Counted from the stretch's first letter, positions 33,617 through 42,058 are shown. The stretch: 64,000 nucleotides of DNA from an uncultured Cellulomonas sp. (GCF_947494015.1 NZ_CANLTL010000019.1:1-64000), one strand, 5' to 3'. Translations and numbers: made by a program. The notes: generated by a model not told the origin, from the letters alone.

Positions 33617-33650
33617 GTGCCCGTGCCCGACCGGGCCGGGCGCGGCTCAG
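33610..33650. terminator. Convergent terminator hairpin
   Basis: CTGAGCCG (33610-33617) pairs with CGGCTCAG (33643-33650), and inner GCCCG/CGGGC extends the stem. It lies between the aldo/keto reductase and GH4 genes. The right arm overlaps the GH4 stop codon (33647-33649). Confidence 0.5.
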
Positions 33651-35038
33651 ACCAGCGCGCGGCCGAGCTCGGGGAAGGCCTGCCGGTAGCCGTCCAGCAG
33701 CGAACGGCCCACGGCGACGGAGTCCACCAGCGGGTGCACCGCGAACGCCTTCCAGGCGAGCTCGGCCGACCCGTCGAGGGCGGCGGCGATGGTCAGCTGC
33801 TCGGCCGCCTTCGTCTGCGCCATGAGACCGGCCATGTGACCCTCGACCGGCGCGACCGGCCACGGGTGCACGCCGTCGTCGTCCACCGCGCAGCCCACCT
33901 CGACGACGGCGTCCGCGGGGAGCTGGGGCACCAGGTCGCCGTTGCGGACGTTGAGGATCATCGTCGCCGGCCGCCCCGTCGTCAGCGCCGCCATGAGGTC
34001 CAGCGCGACGCGGTGGTAGCCCCCCTCGACGTCCTCCTCGTGCCGGGCGCCCCCCTCGCCCTCCGGACGGCTCTCGGCCATGTACGTCGCCTCGCGCTCG
34101 TGGTGGTACCGGTGCCAGACGGCGAGCGGGTCGGCGCCCTCGGCGGCGGCGTCGGCGTAGAAGGCGGCCTGCTGGTCGGCCAGGAACTGCCCGCGGGTCG
34201 TCGCCGAGGTGCTGATGCGCTGGGTCGCCTCCCGCGTGAAGTAGTAGTAGTAGAGGTACTCGTTGGGCAGGGCGCCCAGGGCACGCACCCAGTCGGCGCC
34301 CATGAGCCGCGCCTCCTCGATCCCGGCCAGGGCGGCGTCGTCGGCGAGCAGGTCGGGCAGCCGGTCGACGCCGTCCACCCGCACCGAGCGCAGCCAGCCG
34401 AGGTGGTTGAGGCCGACGTAGTCGAACTGGCCGGCGGTCGGGGCGTACCGCGCCGCACCCGCACCCGCGCCGGCACCTGCGCCGGCTCCGTCGAGCCGGG
34501 CGATGCTGCGCGCAGCCCGGCGCATGAGGCCGATGGGGGTGTCGCAGATGCCGACGACCCGGTCGCCGAGCACGCCCCGCATGGCCTCGGTGACCATCCC
34601 GGCGGGGTTGGTGAAGTTGATGACCCAGGCATCGGGTGCGACCACGGCGATCCGGCGGGCCAGGGCGACCATCACCGGCACCGTGCGCAGCGCGTACGCC
34701 TGGCCGCCGGGCCCGATCGTCTCCTGCCCGAGCACCCCCAGCCCCAGCGCGGTCCGCTCGTCCAGCACCCGGCTCGCGGTGCCGCCCACCCGGACCGCCG
34801 CGAACACGAACTGCGCCCCGCGCAGCGCCTCGTCCAGGTCGGCGGTCACGGTGACCCGGGGCGGCCGGGCGAGCGAGCCGACCAGCTGCCGAACCACCCC
34901 AGCGACCACGGCCAGCCGCCGGGCGTCGACGTCGTGCAGGGCGACCTCGTCGATGCGGACGAGGGCGTCCGGGTCGACGACCGCCGCGAGCACCTGGGGG
35001 ACCCGGAACCCACCGCCACCGATGATCGTGAGCTTCAT
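33647..35038 (-). CDS. GH4 family NAD-dependent glycosidase (6-phospho-beta-glucosidase subgroup)
   Basis: This 463-residue protein begins MKLTIIGGGGFRVPQVL, the NAD-binding Rossmann fold of GH4. VRVGGTASRVLDE and LGQETIGPGGQAYALRTVPVM are diagnostic. Metal-ligand candidates are C165 (CDTPIG) and H212 (GLNHLGW), in the context of the phospho-beta-glucosidase subgroup (CNVP/GLNHL). GH4 enzymes cleave by oxidation-elimination using NAD and Mn2+. An Ala/Gly run (about residues 185-196, GAGAGAGAGAGA) sits between the two motifs and looks like a recent repeat expansion. The ribosome binding site is GGAGGTC. It is divergent from a PfkB kinase/ABC importer operon, so it probably acts on that imported glycoside. 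Confidence 0.9.
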   Translation of the reverse strand: MKLTIIGGGGFRVPQVLAAVVDPDALVRIDEVALHDVDARRLAVVAGVVRQLVGSLARPPRVTVTADLDEALRGAQFVFAAVRVGGTASRVLDERTALGLGVLGQETIGPGGQAYALRTVPVMVALARRIAVVAPDAWVINFTNPAGMVTEAMRGVLGDRVVGICDTPIGLMRRAARSIARLDGAGAGAGAGAGAARYAPTAGQFDYVGLNHLGWLRSVRVDGVDRLPDLLADDAALAGIEEARLMGADWVRALGALPNEYLYYYYFTREATQRISTSATTRGQFLADQQAAFYADAAAEGADPLAVWHRYHHEREATYMAESRPEGEGGARHEEDVEGGYHRVALDLMAALTTGRPATMILNVRNGDLVPQLPADAVVEVGCAVDDDGVHPWPVAPVEGHMAGLMAQTKAAEQLTIAAALDGSAELAWKAFAVHPLVDSVAVGRSLLDGYRQAFPELGRALV

Positions 35039-35175
35039 GCTGCGAGGACCTCCACCCTGCGGCGGCGCCGACGGCCGGCGCCCGGTGCCGCACACGCCGG
35101 CACCGTGCCGCCCGGTGAGGATAGGCGCTCGCGGCCGGCGTGTTTGAATGACCGGGTTCGCCCGGGAGTGGCGAC

Positions 35176-36462
35176 GTGCTCAGGTCGCGCGGACGGCGCG
35201 CGCCGGGCGCCGGACCGGCCGGCAGGTCGCAGAGACGGGGTGCAGCAGTGGGGAACGCCCGGTTGCCGGCGGCGTCACCGCTGCGGCGCGGGGACCCGCT
35301 CGCCCGGCTGCGCGCCGGCGGCCCGACCGAGCTGGACGTGCTGCTCTCCGGGCCGGTCTTCTTCGACATCGTCTTCACCGACCTGCCCGCCGACCCCGCC
35401 CCGGGCACCGAGGTGTGGGCCGGCGGCATGGGGTCCTCGCCGGGCGGCATCTCCAACCTGGCGGTCGCGGCCAGCCGGCTCGGCCTGCGGACCGGCCTGG
35501 CGGCCGGGTTCGGTGACGACGTCTACGGCAACTGGTGCTGGGAGGTGCTCGGCGAGCAGGAGGGCATCGACCTGCGGTACTCCCGGCGCATCCCGGGCTG
35601 GCACTCGGCGGTCACCGTCTCGGTCGCGACCCGCGGCGACCGCAGCATGATCACCCACGGTCACCCGGACCCGTTCACGGCCGCCGACCTGCTCACCCCG
35701 CCCCCGCCGGTGCGCGCCGCGATCGTCGAGCTCGCCGCGGCGGGGAGCGGCAGCGCCCCCTGGTGGCGGTCGATGGCCGCCGCGGGCGCCCTGGTCTTCG
35801 CCGACGTGGGCTGGGACCACACCGGCGTGTGGGACCGCGCCACCCTGGACGCGCTCGCCGACTGCCACGCCTTCACGCCGAACGTGGTCGAGGCCATGGC
35901 GTACACCCGCACCGACGACGCCGCCGCGGCGCTGGACGCGCTCGCCGAGCGGGTGCCGCTCGCGGTGGTGACCTGCGGCGCCGACGGCGCGCTGGCCCAG
36001 GACGCGACGACCGGGGAACGGGTCCACGTCCCGCGCGTCGACGTCCGGGCCACCGACCCGACCGGTGCCGGTGACGTGTTCGCCGCGTCGCTGGTGGTCG
36101 GCACGCTGGCCGGCTGGCCGCTCGCGGACCGGATCGCGTTCTCCGCGCTGTGCTCGGCGCTCGCCGTGCAGCAGTTCGGCGGGTCGCTCGCCGCCCCGGG
36201 CTGGGGCGACATCGCCGACTGGTGGCACGGCGTGCGCGCCGAGCGGCGCGACACCGACCTGGTCGCGCGGTACGGCTTCCTCGACGACGTGCTGCCGACG
36301 GACCCGGTCGACGCGGTGCGCCGCGCCGAGGCCACACTGACCCTCTACAACGACCTGCCGCACACCCGAGACCCCGCGGGGCACCCCGACGTCGACCCGG
36401 CCCCGGCCGGCCCGCGCACGGTGCCCGGGCGAGAATCCCGATCGAGAAGAGGACACCCATGA
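35176..36462 (+). CDS. PfkB-family carbohydrate kinase
   Basis: About 428 residues (about 404 if GTG 35248 is used). GMGSSPGGISNLAVAASRLGLRTGLAAGFGDDVYG is PfkB signature 1. DPTGAGDVFAASLVVG is signature 2, with the anion-hole GAGD and its catalytic aspartate. FTPNVVEAMAYT is the usual N-x-x-E metal motif. GTG 35176 has GGGAG 7 nt upstream, but the added Arg/Gly-rich residues are unconserved-looking, so GTG 35248 remains possible. It overlaps the binding-protein gene by 4 bp. The product should phosphorylate the sugar taken up by the downstream importer, or its hydrolysis product. Confidence 0.87.
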   Translation: MLRSRGRRAPGAGPAGRSQRRGAAVGNARLPAASPLRRGDPLARLRAGGPTELDVLLSGPVFFDIVFTDLPADPAPGTEVWAGGMGSSPGGISNLAVAASRLGLRTGLAAGFGDDVYGNWCWEVLGEQEGIDLRYSRRIPGWHSAVTVSVATRGDRSMITHGHPDPFTAADLLTPPPPVRAAIVELAAAGSGSAPWWRSMAAAGALVFADVGWDHTGVWDRATLDALADCHAFTPNVVEAMAYTRTDDAAAALDALAERVPLAVVTCGADGALAQDATTGERVHVPRVDVRATDPTGAGDVFAASLVVGTLAGWPLADRIAFSALCSALAVQQFGGSLAAPGWGDIADWWHGVRAERRDTDLVARYGFLDDVLPTDPVDAVRRAEATLTLYNDLPHTRDPAGHPDVDPAPAGPRTVPGRESRSRRGHP

Positions 36463-37823
36463 CCCGCACCACCTCCCGCTGGCGCGGCGCGATCGGCGTC
36501 GCCGCCGTGCTCGGCCTCGCCGCGTGCGCCCCGGGCTCGGGCAGCGTCGAGCCCGACGGCACCGACGACACCGCCGGCGCCGGGGAGATCAGCACCGACA
36601 TCAGCGACGTGCAGACCACGCTGACGGTCTGGGACCAGGAGGTCCGCGGCGGGCAGAACGAGCAGATCGAGCGGCTCAACGAGGCCTTCGAGGAGCAGTA
36701 CCCGGGCGTCACGATCGACCGGGTCTCGCAGTCCTTCGAGGACCTGGCCACGACGCTGCGGCTGGCGCTGACCGACGACGAGGCCCCCGACGTCGTCCAG
36801 GCCAACAACGGCCGGGGGACGATGGGCGCCTTCGTCGAGGCGGACCAGCTGCTGCCGCTGAACGAGTACGCCGAGGCCTACGGCTGGTACGAGCGCTACC
36901 CCGCGAGCGTCCTGCAGTACTCGACGTACTCCGAGGACGGCGCCGTGTTCGGCGAGGGCAACCTGTACGGCCTGCCGCAGGTCGGCGAGGTCGTGGGCGT
37001 GTTCTACAGCCGGTCCAAGCTCGACGAGCTCGGCCTGGAGGTCCCCACCACCTGGGCGGAGCTCGACGCAGCGCTCGCCGCGGCCAAGGCTGCCGGGCAG
37101 ACCCCGCTGCAGCTGGGCAACATCGAGGCGTGGCCGGCCGGTCACGTGTTCGGCCCGCTCCAGGCGGAGTACACCGACCCGGCCGACATCACGGCGCTGG
37201 GCCTGGGCAACGAGGGCGCGAGCTGGACCACGCCCGAGAACGAGGCCGCGGCCGCGCACCTGGCGGGCTGGGTCGAGCAGGGCTACTTCAACGAGGGCCC
37301 CAACGGCACCGACTACGACGCCGCGTGGCAGGCGCTGGCCGCCGGCGACGGCGTCTTCCTGATCGGCGGGTCCTGGCTGGCCGCCGACCTCGAGGACGCG
37401 ATGGGCGAGGACGTCGGCTTCTTCGTGCCCGCGACCGACGACGGCACGCTCGCCACCACCGGCGGCACCGGCCTGCCGTTCGCCGTCACCGCCGACACCG
37501 ACGTGCCCGACGTCGCCGCCGCGTACGTCGACTTCATCACCAGCGACGAGGCGATGGAGATCATCGCCGAGACCGGCAACCTGCCGGTCAACCGGACCGG
37601 TGAGCTCGCCCCCGACGGCGGCGTGCAGAAGGACGTGTTCGAGGCGTTCGGTGAGGTGACCACGTCCGGTGCCCTGCTGCCGTACCTGGACTACGCCACG
37701 CCCACCATGGGGGACACCCTCGGGCAGTCGCTGCAGAACCTCATCGCGGGTCAGATGACGCCGGCCGAGCTGACGGAGGCTCTCGAGGCCGACTATGGCC
37801 AGTTCGTCGGCGCTGCGGGCTGA
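36459..37823 (+). CDS. Sugar ABC importer substrate-binding lipoprotein (GH4/kinase operon)
   Basis: This 454-residue protein has a lipobox ending LGLAAC (Cys about 23). The mature region has TLTVWDQEVRGGQNEQIERLNEAFEEQYPGVTIDRV and DVVQANNGRGTMGAFVEADQLLPLNEYAE, typical of family 1 extracellular binding proteins. The C-terminal part has GNLPVNRTGELAPDG and TLGQSLQNLIAGQMTPAELTEALE. The ribosome binding site AGAGGACA lies inside the kinase gene. The ATG overlaps the kinase stop, so kinase and uptake are translationally coupled. The ligand is probably a beta-glycoside, from the GH4 context. Confidence 0.9.
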   Translation: MTRTTSRWRGAIGVAAVLGLAACAPGSGSVEPDGTDDTAGAGEISTDISDVQTTLTVWDQEVRGGQNEQIERLNEAFEEQYPGVTIDRVSQSFEDLATTLRLALTDDEAPDVVQANNGRGTMGAFVEADQLLPLNEYAEAYGWYERYPASVLQYSTYSEDGAVFGEGNLYGLPQVGEVVGVFYSRSKLDELGLEVPTTWAELDAALAAAKAAGQTPLQLGNIEAWPAGHVFGPLQAEYTDPADITALGLGNEGASWTTPENEAAAAHLAGWVEQGYFNEGPNGTDYDAAWQALAAGDGVFLIGGSWLAADLEDAMGEDVGFFVPATDDGTLATTGGTGLPFAVTADTDVPDVAAAYVDFITSDEAMEIIAETGNLPVNRTGELAPDGGVQKDVFEAFGEVTTSGALLPYLDYATPTMGDTLGQSLQNLIAGQMTPAELTEALEADYGQFVGAAG

Positions 37824-38730
37824 CGCCGGGCTGCGGGGCGACGTCGGACGCCGCCCCGCGGCCCCGGTCCGGCGCCGGCTCGTGCCGTACGGGTTCCTGC
37901 TGCCCGCGTTCGCCTTCTACGCCGCGTTCATGCTCGTCCCGATCGCCCGCGCGGTGCAGCTGTCGGTCTACGAGTGGGACGGCCTGACCCTGGGCACGTT
38001 CGTGGGGCTGCGCAACTACGTCGCGGTGTTCACCGACCCCGCGCTGCGCGAGGCCTTCGTGCACGCGCTGGTGCTGATCTTCTTCTTCTCCGCCCTGCCG
38101 GTCGCGCTCGGGCTCGTGCTGGCGGCCGTGCTGCACCGCGGCCGGGTCCGCGGCCTGCCGTTCTTCCGCACCGTGGTCTTCCTGCCGCAGGTGGTGGCCA
38201 TGGTCGTGGTCGCCGTCGCATGGCGGCAGATCTACGCCCCGGACGGCTCGCTGAACCAGGCGCTGCGCGCGGTGGGGCTCGACGCGCTCGCGCGCCCGTG
38301 GCTCGGCGACTACACCTGGTCGCTGCCGGCGGTCGGCTTCGTCGGGACGTGGGCGTCACTCGGCCTGGTGACCGTCCTGCTGCTGGCCGGCATGTCCCGC
38401 GTGCCGTCCGAGCTCTACGAGGCCGCCCGGCTGGACGGCGCGGGCGGCGTCCGGGAGTTCTTCGCGATCACGCTGCCCGCGGTGCGCGGCGAGGTCACCG
38501 TCGCCCTGACGCTGACGATCATCGCCGCGCTCAAGACGTTCGACCTGGTCTACGTGACCACCGGCGGCGGCCCGGGGACGTCCACCACGGTGCCCAGCTA
38601 CGAGGTGTACCGCCGCGCGTTCGAGCTCGGTCAGGTGGGGATGGCGGCCGCCGTGGGCATCACGCTCATGGTCCTGATCTTCGGGATCAACCTCGTGGTG
38701 AACCGGGTCGGGGACCGGTCCACCACATGA
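37795..38730 (+). CDS. Sugar ABC importer permease (MalF-like)
   Basis: This 311-residue protein has six membrane segments, starting LVPYGFLLPAFAFYAAFMLVPIARA. EAA loop: YEAARLDGAGGVREFFAITLP. It overlaps the binding-protein gene by 29 bp if ATG 37795 is used, with GAGGCC upstream. A later in-frame start is possible, but the first segment follows within 40 residues. It is the second transport gene of the operon. Confidence 0.9.
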   Translation: MASSSALRADAGLRGDVGRRPAAPVRRRLVPYGFLLPAFAFYAAFMLVPIARAVQLSVYEWDGLTLGTFVGLRNYVAVFTDPALREAFVHALVLIFFFSALPVALGLVLAAVLHRGRVRGLPFFRTVVFLPQVVAMVVVAVAWRQIYAPDGSLNQALRAVGLDALARPWLGDYTWSLPAVGFVGTWASLGLVTVLLLAGMSRVPSELYEAARLDGAGGVREFFAITLPAVRGEVTVALTLTIIAALKTFDLVYVTTGGGPGTSTTVPSYEVYRRAFELGQVGMAAAVGITLMVLIFGINLVVNRVGDRSTT

Positions 38731-39545
38731 CCACCTCACGCGCCGAACGGTCCGCGAACTACGTGGTCCTGGTGGCGTTCGCGGCCTTCGCCCTGTGGCC
38801 CATCGGCTCGATCCTGGTGACCGCGCTGGGCCCGGAGACGGCGTCGGTCGCCCGGGAGGGCCGCGCCCTGCACTGGGAGAACTTCGCCGAGGCCTGGGTG
38901 CAGGGCAGCTTCGGGCGCTACATGGCGACGTCGGTCGTGGTGTCGGTGCTGGTCGTCGTGGTCGCCGTCGTCTGCTCGATCATGTCCGGCTACGCGCTGG
39001 GAACCATGCGGTTCCGCGGCCAGGCCGTGCTGTTCTACCTGTTCCTGCTCGGCATCATGGTCCCCACCGAGGCGATCATCGTGCCGCTCTACTTCGATCT
39101 GCGCGCCGTGGGCCTGACCAACACCGTCTGGGGCGTGGCGCTGCCGCAGATCGCCCAGTCCATCGCGTTCGGCACCTACTGGATGCGCGCGTACTTCCGC
39201 GGCAGCAACGCCTCGATCATCGAGGCCGCGCGGCTCGACGGCGCGGGCACGCACCGAATCCTGTGGCAGATCCTGGTGCCGATCGGCCGGCCCGCGATCA
39301 CCACCCAGGTGCTGCTGACCTTTATGTGGACCTGGAACGAGTTCCTCATCCCGCTGGTGATGTCGCCCGCCGGCACCGTGCGCACCGCCCCGCTCGGGCT
39401 CGCGATCTTCCAGGGCCAGTACGTGCAGGGCACGACCCTGCTGGCCGCGGCCGCGGTGCTGGTCGCGCTGCCGGTCGTCGTGGTGTACCTGGTGCTCCAG
39501 CGTCACTTCATCAAGGGGATGATCGACGGCGCCGTCCGGGAGTGA
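38727..39545 (+). CDS. Sugar ABC importer permease (MalG-like)
   Basis: This 272-residue protein overlaps the previous gene by an ATGA junction. It has YVVLVAFAAFALWPIGSILVTALGP, six membrane segments, and the EAA loop IEAARLDGAGTHRILWQILVP. It ends LQRHFIKGMIDGAVRE, the usual MalG-type C-terminus. It completes the permease pair; no ATPase gene follows (an FNT gene comes next on the opposite strand). Confidence 0.9.
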   Translation: MTTSRAERSANYVVLVAFAAFALWPIGSILVTALGPETASVAREGRALHWENFAEAWVQGSFGRYMATSVVVSVLVVVVAVVCSIMSGYALGTMRFRGQAVLFYLFLLGIMVPTEAIIVPLYFDLRAVGLTNTVWGVALPQIAQSIAFGTYWMRAYFRGSNASIIEAARLDGAGTHRILWQILVPIGRPAITTQVLLTFMWTWNEFLIPLVMSPAGTVRTAPLGLAIFQGQYVQGTTLLAAAAVLVALPVVVVYLVLQRHFIKGMIDGAVRE

Positions 39546-39565
39546 GGCCGCCGCGCGGTGGTGGC

Positions 39566-40408
39566 TCAGCGGTCGCTCTCGGCGGGGTCCGGTCCGGCGG
39601 CACGCCACTGCTGCAGCCGCTCCCGGCTGCGCACCACGCGCAGCAACGTGGTGAGCACGAGGCCGCCGACCAGGTTCCCCGCGACCACCAGCCCGAACCA
39701 CGGCAGCCAGGTCCCGTAGGAGATCCCGGGCTCGCCGGCGTGGATCGCGACGAAGATGATCAGGGTGTCCAGCACCGAGTGCAGCAGCCCGGTGCCGACG
39801 ATCACGAAGGCGATGGCCACGGCGGCGACGATCTTGGCGACGTCGTTCTCGGTGCCCTGCTGCATGCGGGTCAGCAGGGTGATGGCGCCGCCGGCCAGGA
39901 TGGCCAGGACGAACGCGCGACCGTCGAGCGCGGCCGTGTACTCGCGCGCGGAGGTCCCGGCCGCCTCGTGCAGGTCGGGCAGCCCGACGGCGATCAGCCA
40001 GGCCAGCAGCCAGCCACCGACCAGGTTGCCCACGAGCGTCCCGCCCCACAGCCGCAGCAGCTGGCCGACCGTGGCCTCCTTCGCGGCGACGACCATGACG
40101 GGGATGTGGAAACCCTCGGTGAACAGCTCGCTGTGGCCCAGGCGCAACGCGATCAGGCCGATCGAGAAGGCCAGCGCGGCCAGCAGGCGGCTGCCCGTCA
40201 GGTGCTCCACCGTGAGCAGCGCGAGCACTCCGAACCCCACCTCGACGCCCGCCACGGCGCCGGTCGCAAGCAGGTCCGGGGTGCTGCGGTGCAGCCGCGG
40301 GATGCCCTCGAGGATCACCCGGTCCAGGGCGGTGTCCTTCTCTTCGGTGCTCTCCGCGTCGTCCTCGCGGCTCGAGGGCCGGTCCTCGCTCCGGTCCTGT
40401 GTGCTCAC
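39566..40408 (-). CDS. Formate/nitrite transporter (FNT) family channel
   Basis: This 280-residue protein starts at a GTG ending at 40408 with an excellent GGAGGGGG site. The N-terminal 40 residues are acidic. Six membrane segments follow with SIGLIALRLGHSELFTEGFHIPVMVV and GGTLVGNLVGGWLLAWLI, then the second-half repeat FGLVVAGNLVGGLVLTTLLR. SELFTE and GN-x-x-GG are the FNT/YfdC-like motifs. The substrate (formate, nitrite or another small anion) is not readable; YfdC-like members are uncharacterised. It is divergent from the dehydrogenase pseudogene. Confidence 0.86.
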   Translation of the reverse strand: MSTQDRSEDRPSSREDDAESTEEKDTALDRVILEGIPRLHRSTPDLLATGAVAGVEVGFGVLALLTVEHLTGSRLLAALAFSIGLIALRLGHSELFTEGFHIPVMVVAAKEATVGQLLRLWGGTLVGNLVGGWLLAWLIAVGLPDLHEAAGTSAREYTAALDGRAFVLAILAGGAITLLTRMQQGTENDVAKIVAAVAIAFVIVGTGLLHSVLDTLIIFVAIHAGEPGISYGTWLPWFGLVVAGNLVGGLVLTTLLRVVRSRERLQQWRAAGPDPAESDR

Positions 40409-40585
40409 GCCGTCCCCCTCCAGCCTTGCCGGGGCGGCTGTCGCTGCCGCTGCGGACACCCCACCACGCCGGGGCGGCCGGCGCGCGGCAGCCCGGTGGG
40501 CGGTGTGCGGGCCGGGCAGGTGCGTCGCTGGGCGCGGGGGCGCGGACCGTGTGACGCTGACGCTCGTCGACGAGCGCCACCGACT

Positions 40586-40624
40586 CACGACACGCACGCC
40601 CACGACACGCACGCCCACGACAGG
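40586..40624. repeat. 15-bp tandem repeat CACGACACGCACGCC
   Basis: Two exact copies (40586-40600, 40601-40615) and a partial third (40616-40624) lie 13 bp upstream of the dehydrogenase pseudogene start, occupying its expected promoter/leader region. Confidence 0.85.
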
Positions 40625-40637
40625 CAAGGCGGCTCCC

Positions 40638-41086
40638 ATGCACGCGATGGTCTACCGCGGCCCCGGCAAGATCCGGGTCGAGGAGGGGGACGTCCCACGG
40701 ATCGAGCACCCGAACGACGCGATCGTGCGGGTCACGATGGCGGCGATCTGCGGCTCCGACCTGCACCTGTACCACGGGCTGCTGCCCGACACCCGGGTCG
40801 GCCACACGTTCGGCCACGAGTTCATCGGCGTCGTGCACGAGGTCGGCTCGTCGGTCCAGAACCCCAAGGTCGGGGACCGGGTGATGGTGCCGTTCAACAT
40901 GATGAACCAGGCCCCGGGAAGCGTCAGTGGCCGCGGCTGTTCGAGCACTTCCGCAACGGCTACCTCACGCCGAGCGACATCGTCACCCACCGGATCCCGC
41001 TCGAGCACATCGCCGAGGGCTACCACCCCTTCTCGTCGAAGCTCGACGGGTGCATCAAGCCGATCATCGTCCCGGACGCGGGCTGA
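40638..41086 (+). pseudogene. Zinc-dependent alcohol dehydrogenase remnant: internal deletion plus frameshift
   Basis: Residues 1-about 88 in the first frame are a typical MDR zinc dehydrogenase N-terminus: MHAMVYRGPGKIRVEEGDVP, AAICGSDLHLYHG, VGHTFGHEFIGVVHEVG, VGDRVMVPFN. After PFN the next codons read MMNQAPG, which belongs near the C-terminus of this family (M-N-Q-A-x-V-K-R). From about 40920 the match continues in another frame: KRQWPRLFEHFRNGYLTPSD, HRIPLEHIAEGYHPF, CIKPIIVPDAG, ending at 41086. The structural-zinc loop and the whole nucleotide-binding domain (about 230 residues) are missing. A one-base deficit (CCG-GG-AAG where CCG-GNG-AAG is expected) shifts the frame. Both lesions abolish function. 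Confidence 0.85.
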
Positions 41087-41099
41087 GGAGGAGACGACC

Positions 41100-41669
41100 A
41101 TGGCCGACACCGCCGACAAGCCGGCCCTGCCCGAGACGGCCGCGCAGCTGCGTGGCCGCATCCCGGGGTGGGGAGCGGACCTGGACCCCGCGGTCCGGCC
41201 CGCCGTCCCGCGCGAGGTCCTCGACCCCTCGGCCAGCGGCGCGCACTGGACCTTCCCGGAGCGCCAGCCCGAGCTCGTCCCGCGCGAGCGGTCGATCGAG
41301 CACGGCCGGCTCACCCCGGTGTTCGGCACCTCGGCGCCGCTGCACGGCGCCTCCGGGGCGATCCGCCGCTACGCCTACCGCCGGTTCAGCGAGGCCCGCG
41401 CGGCCCACTGGCTGCTGCTCGTCGCGACCGACCGGGCCGACGCCGCGGAGAGCCACCTCACCTCGTTCGCCACCCGTCGCCCGGCCGCCCCGGTCACCGA
41501 GACCGGCGTCCCGAGCGAGGCGAGCCATCACCCCGTGCGGTCGCGCGCCGGGCGCGTCGACGTGCGCCACCACGCCCTGGACCCGGTGCTCGTGGCCGGC
41601 CCGTGGGTGGTGGCGGGGTCGGTCGCCGCCCTGGCGGTCCGCGGCGCCGTCCGCCGGTCGCGGGGCTGA
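41100..41669 (+). CDS. Hypothetical protein with C-terminal hydrophobic segment
   Basis: This 189-residue protein starts at ATG 41100 with a very strong GAGGAGGAGACGACC site. The middle contains HWTFPERQPELVPRERSIEHGRLTPVFGTSAPLHGASGAIRRYAYR, suggestive of a conserved actinobacterial family. The C-terminus DPVLVAGPWVVAGSVAALAVRG is a probable membrane segment. I do not recognise a named domain. It lies 13 bp after the dehydrogenase pseudogene and may have been co-transcribed with it. The C-terminal segment suggests a membrane-tethered soluble protein. Confidence 0.65.
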   Translation: MADTADKPALPETAAQLRGRIPGWGADLDPAVRPAVPREVLDPSASGAHWTFPERQPELVPRERSIEHGRLTPVFGTSAPLHGASGAIRRYAYRRFSEARAAHWLLLVATDRADAAESHLTSFATRRPAAPVTETGVPSEASHHPVRSRAGRVDVRHHALDPVLVAGPWVVAGSVAALAVRGAVRRSRG

Positions 41670-41671
41670 CC

Positions 41672-42058
41672 GTGACCGGCGAGGCGCGCAGCATCCCGGC
41701 CGCGCTGGACGCCGTGACCGGGTACTGGCAGCCCTACCGGCTGACCAGCGTCAACGACTACGACGTCAAGGTGGTCAAGCTCCGCGGCGAGTTCGTGTGG
41801 CACACCCACCCGGACACCGACGAGCTGTTCCTGGTGCACGCCGGCCACCTCGTCATCCAGCTGCGCGACGGCGACGTCACGCTCGGCCCCGGTGACGTCT
41901 ACGTAGTGCCGGCGGGTGTGGAGCACTGCCCCCGCGCCGACGAGGAGGTCGCCGCCGTCCTCGTCGAGCCCCGGGGCACCGTCAACACCGGCGACGCCGG
42001 CGGTGACCTCACCGCGGTGGTGCGCGAGCTGGAGGAACGTCGCGGGCCACCGGGCTGA
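41672..42058 (+). CDS. Cupin-domain protein
   Basis: This 128-residue protein contains cupin motif 1 (FVWHTHPDTDELFLVHAGHLVIQ) and motif 2 (PGDVYVVPAGVEHCPRA). The two histidines of HTH, the E of DELF and the H of VEHCP are the usual metal ligands. This small mono-cupin group includes mannose-6-phosphate isomerase-like proteins of unknown reaction. The GTG start lies 2 bp after the preceding stop, indicating coupling with the hypothetical gene upstream. Confidence 0.86.
   Translation: MTGEARSIPAALDAVTGYWQPYRLTSVNDYDVKVVKLRGEFVWHTHPDTDELFLVHAGHLVIQLRDGDVTLGPGDVYVVPAGVEHCPRADEEVAAVLVEPRGTVNTGDAGGDLTAVVRELEERRGPPG

Noticed and set aside
33567-33620. Read-through of the aldo/keto reductase stop into the repeats
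   Set aside because: Later repeat copies carry TGA in shifting frames and no protein-like extension follows. The reductase is full length at its first stop.
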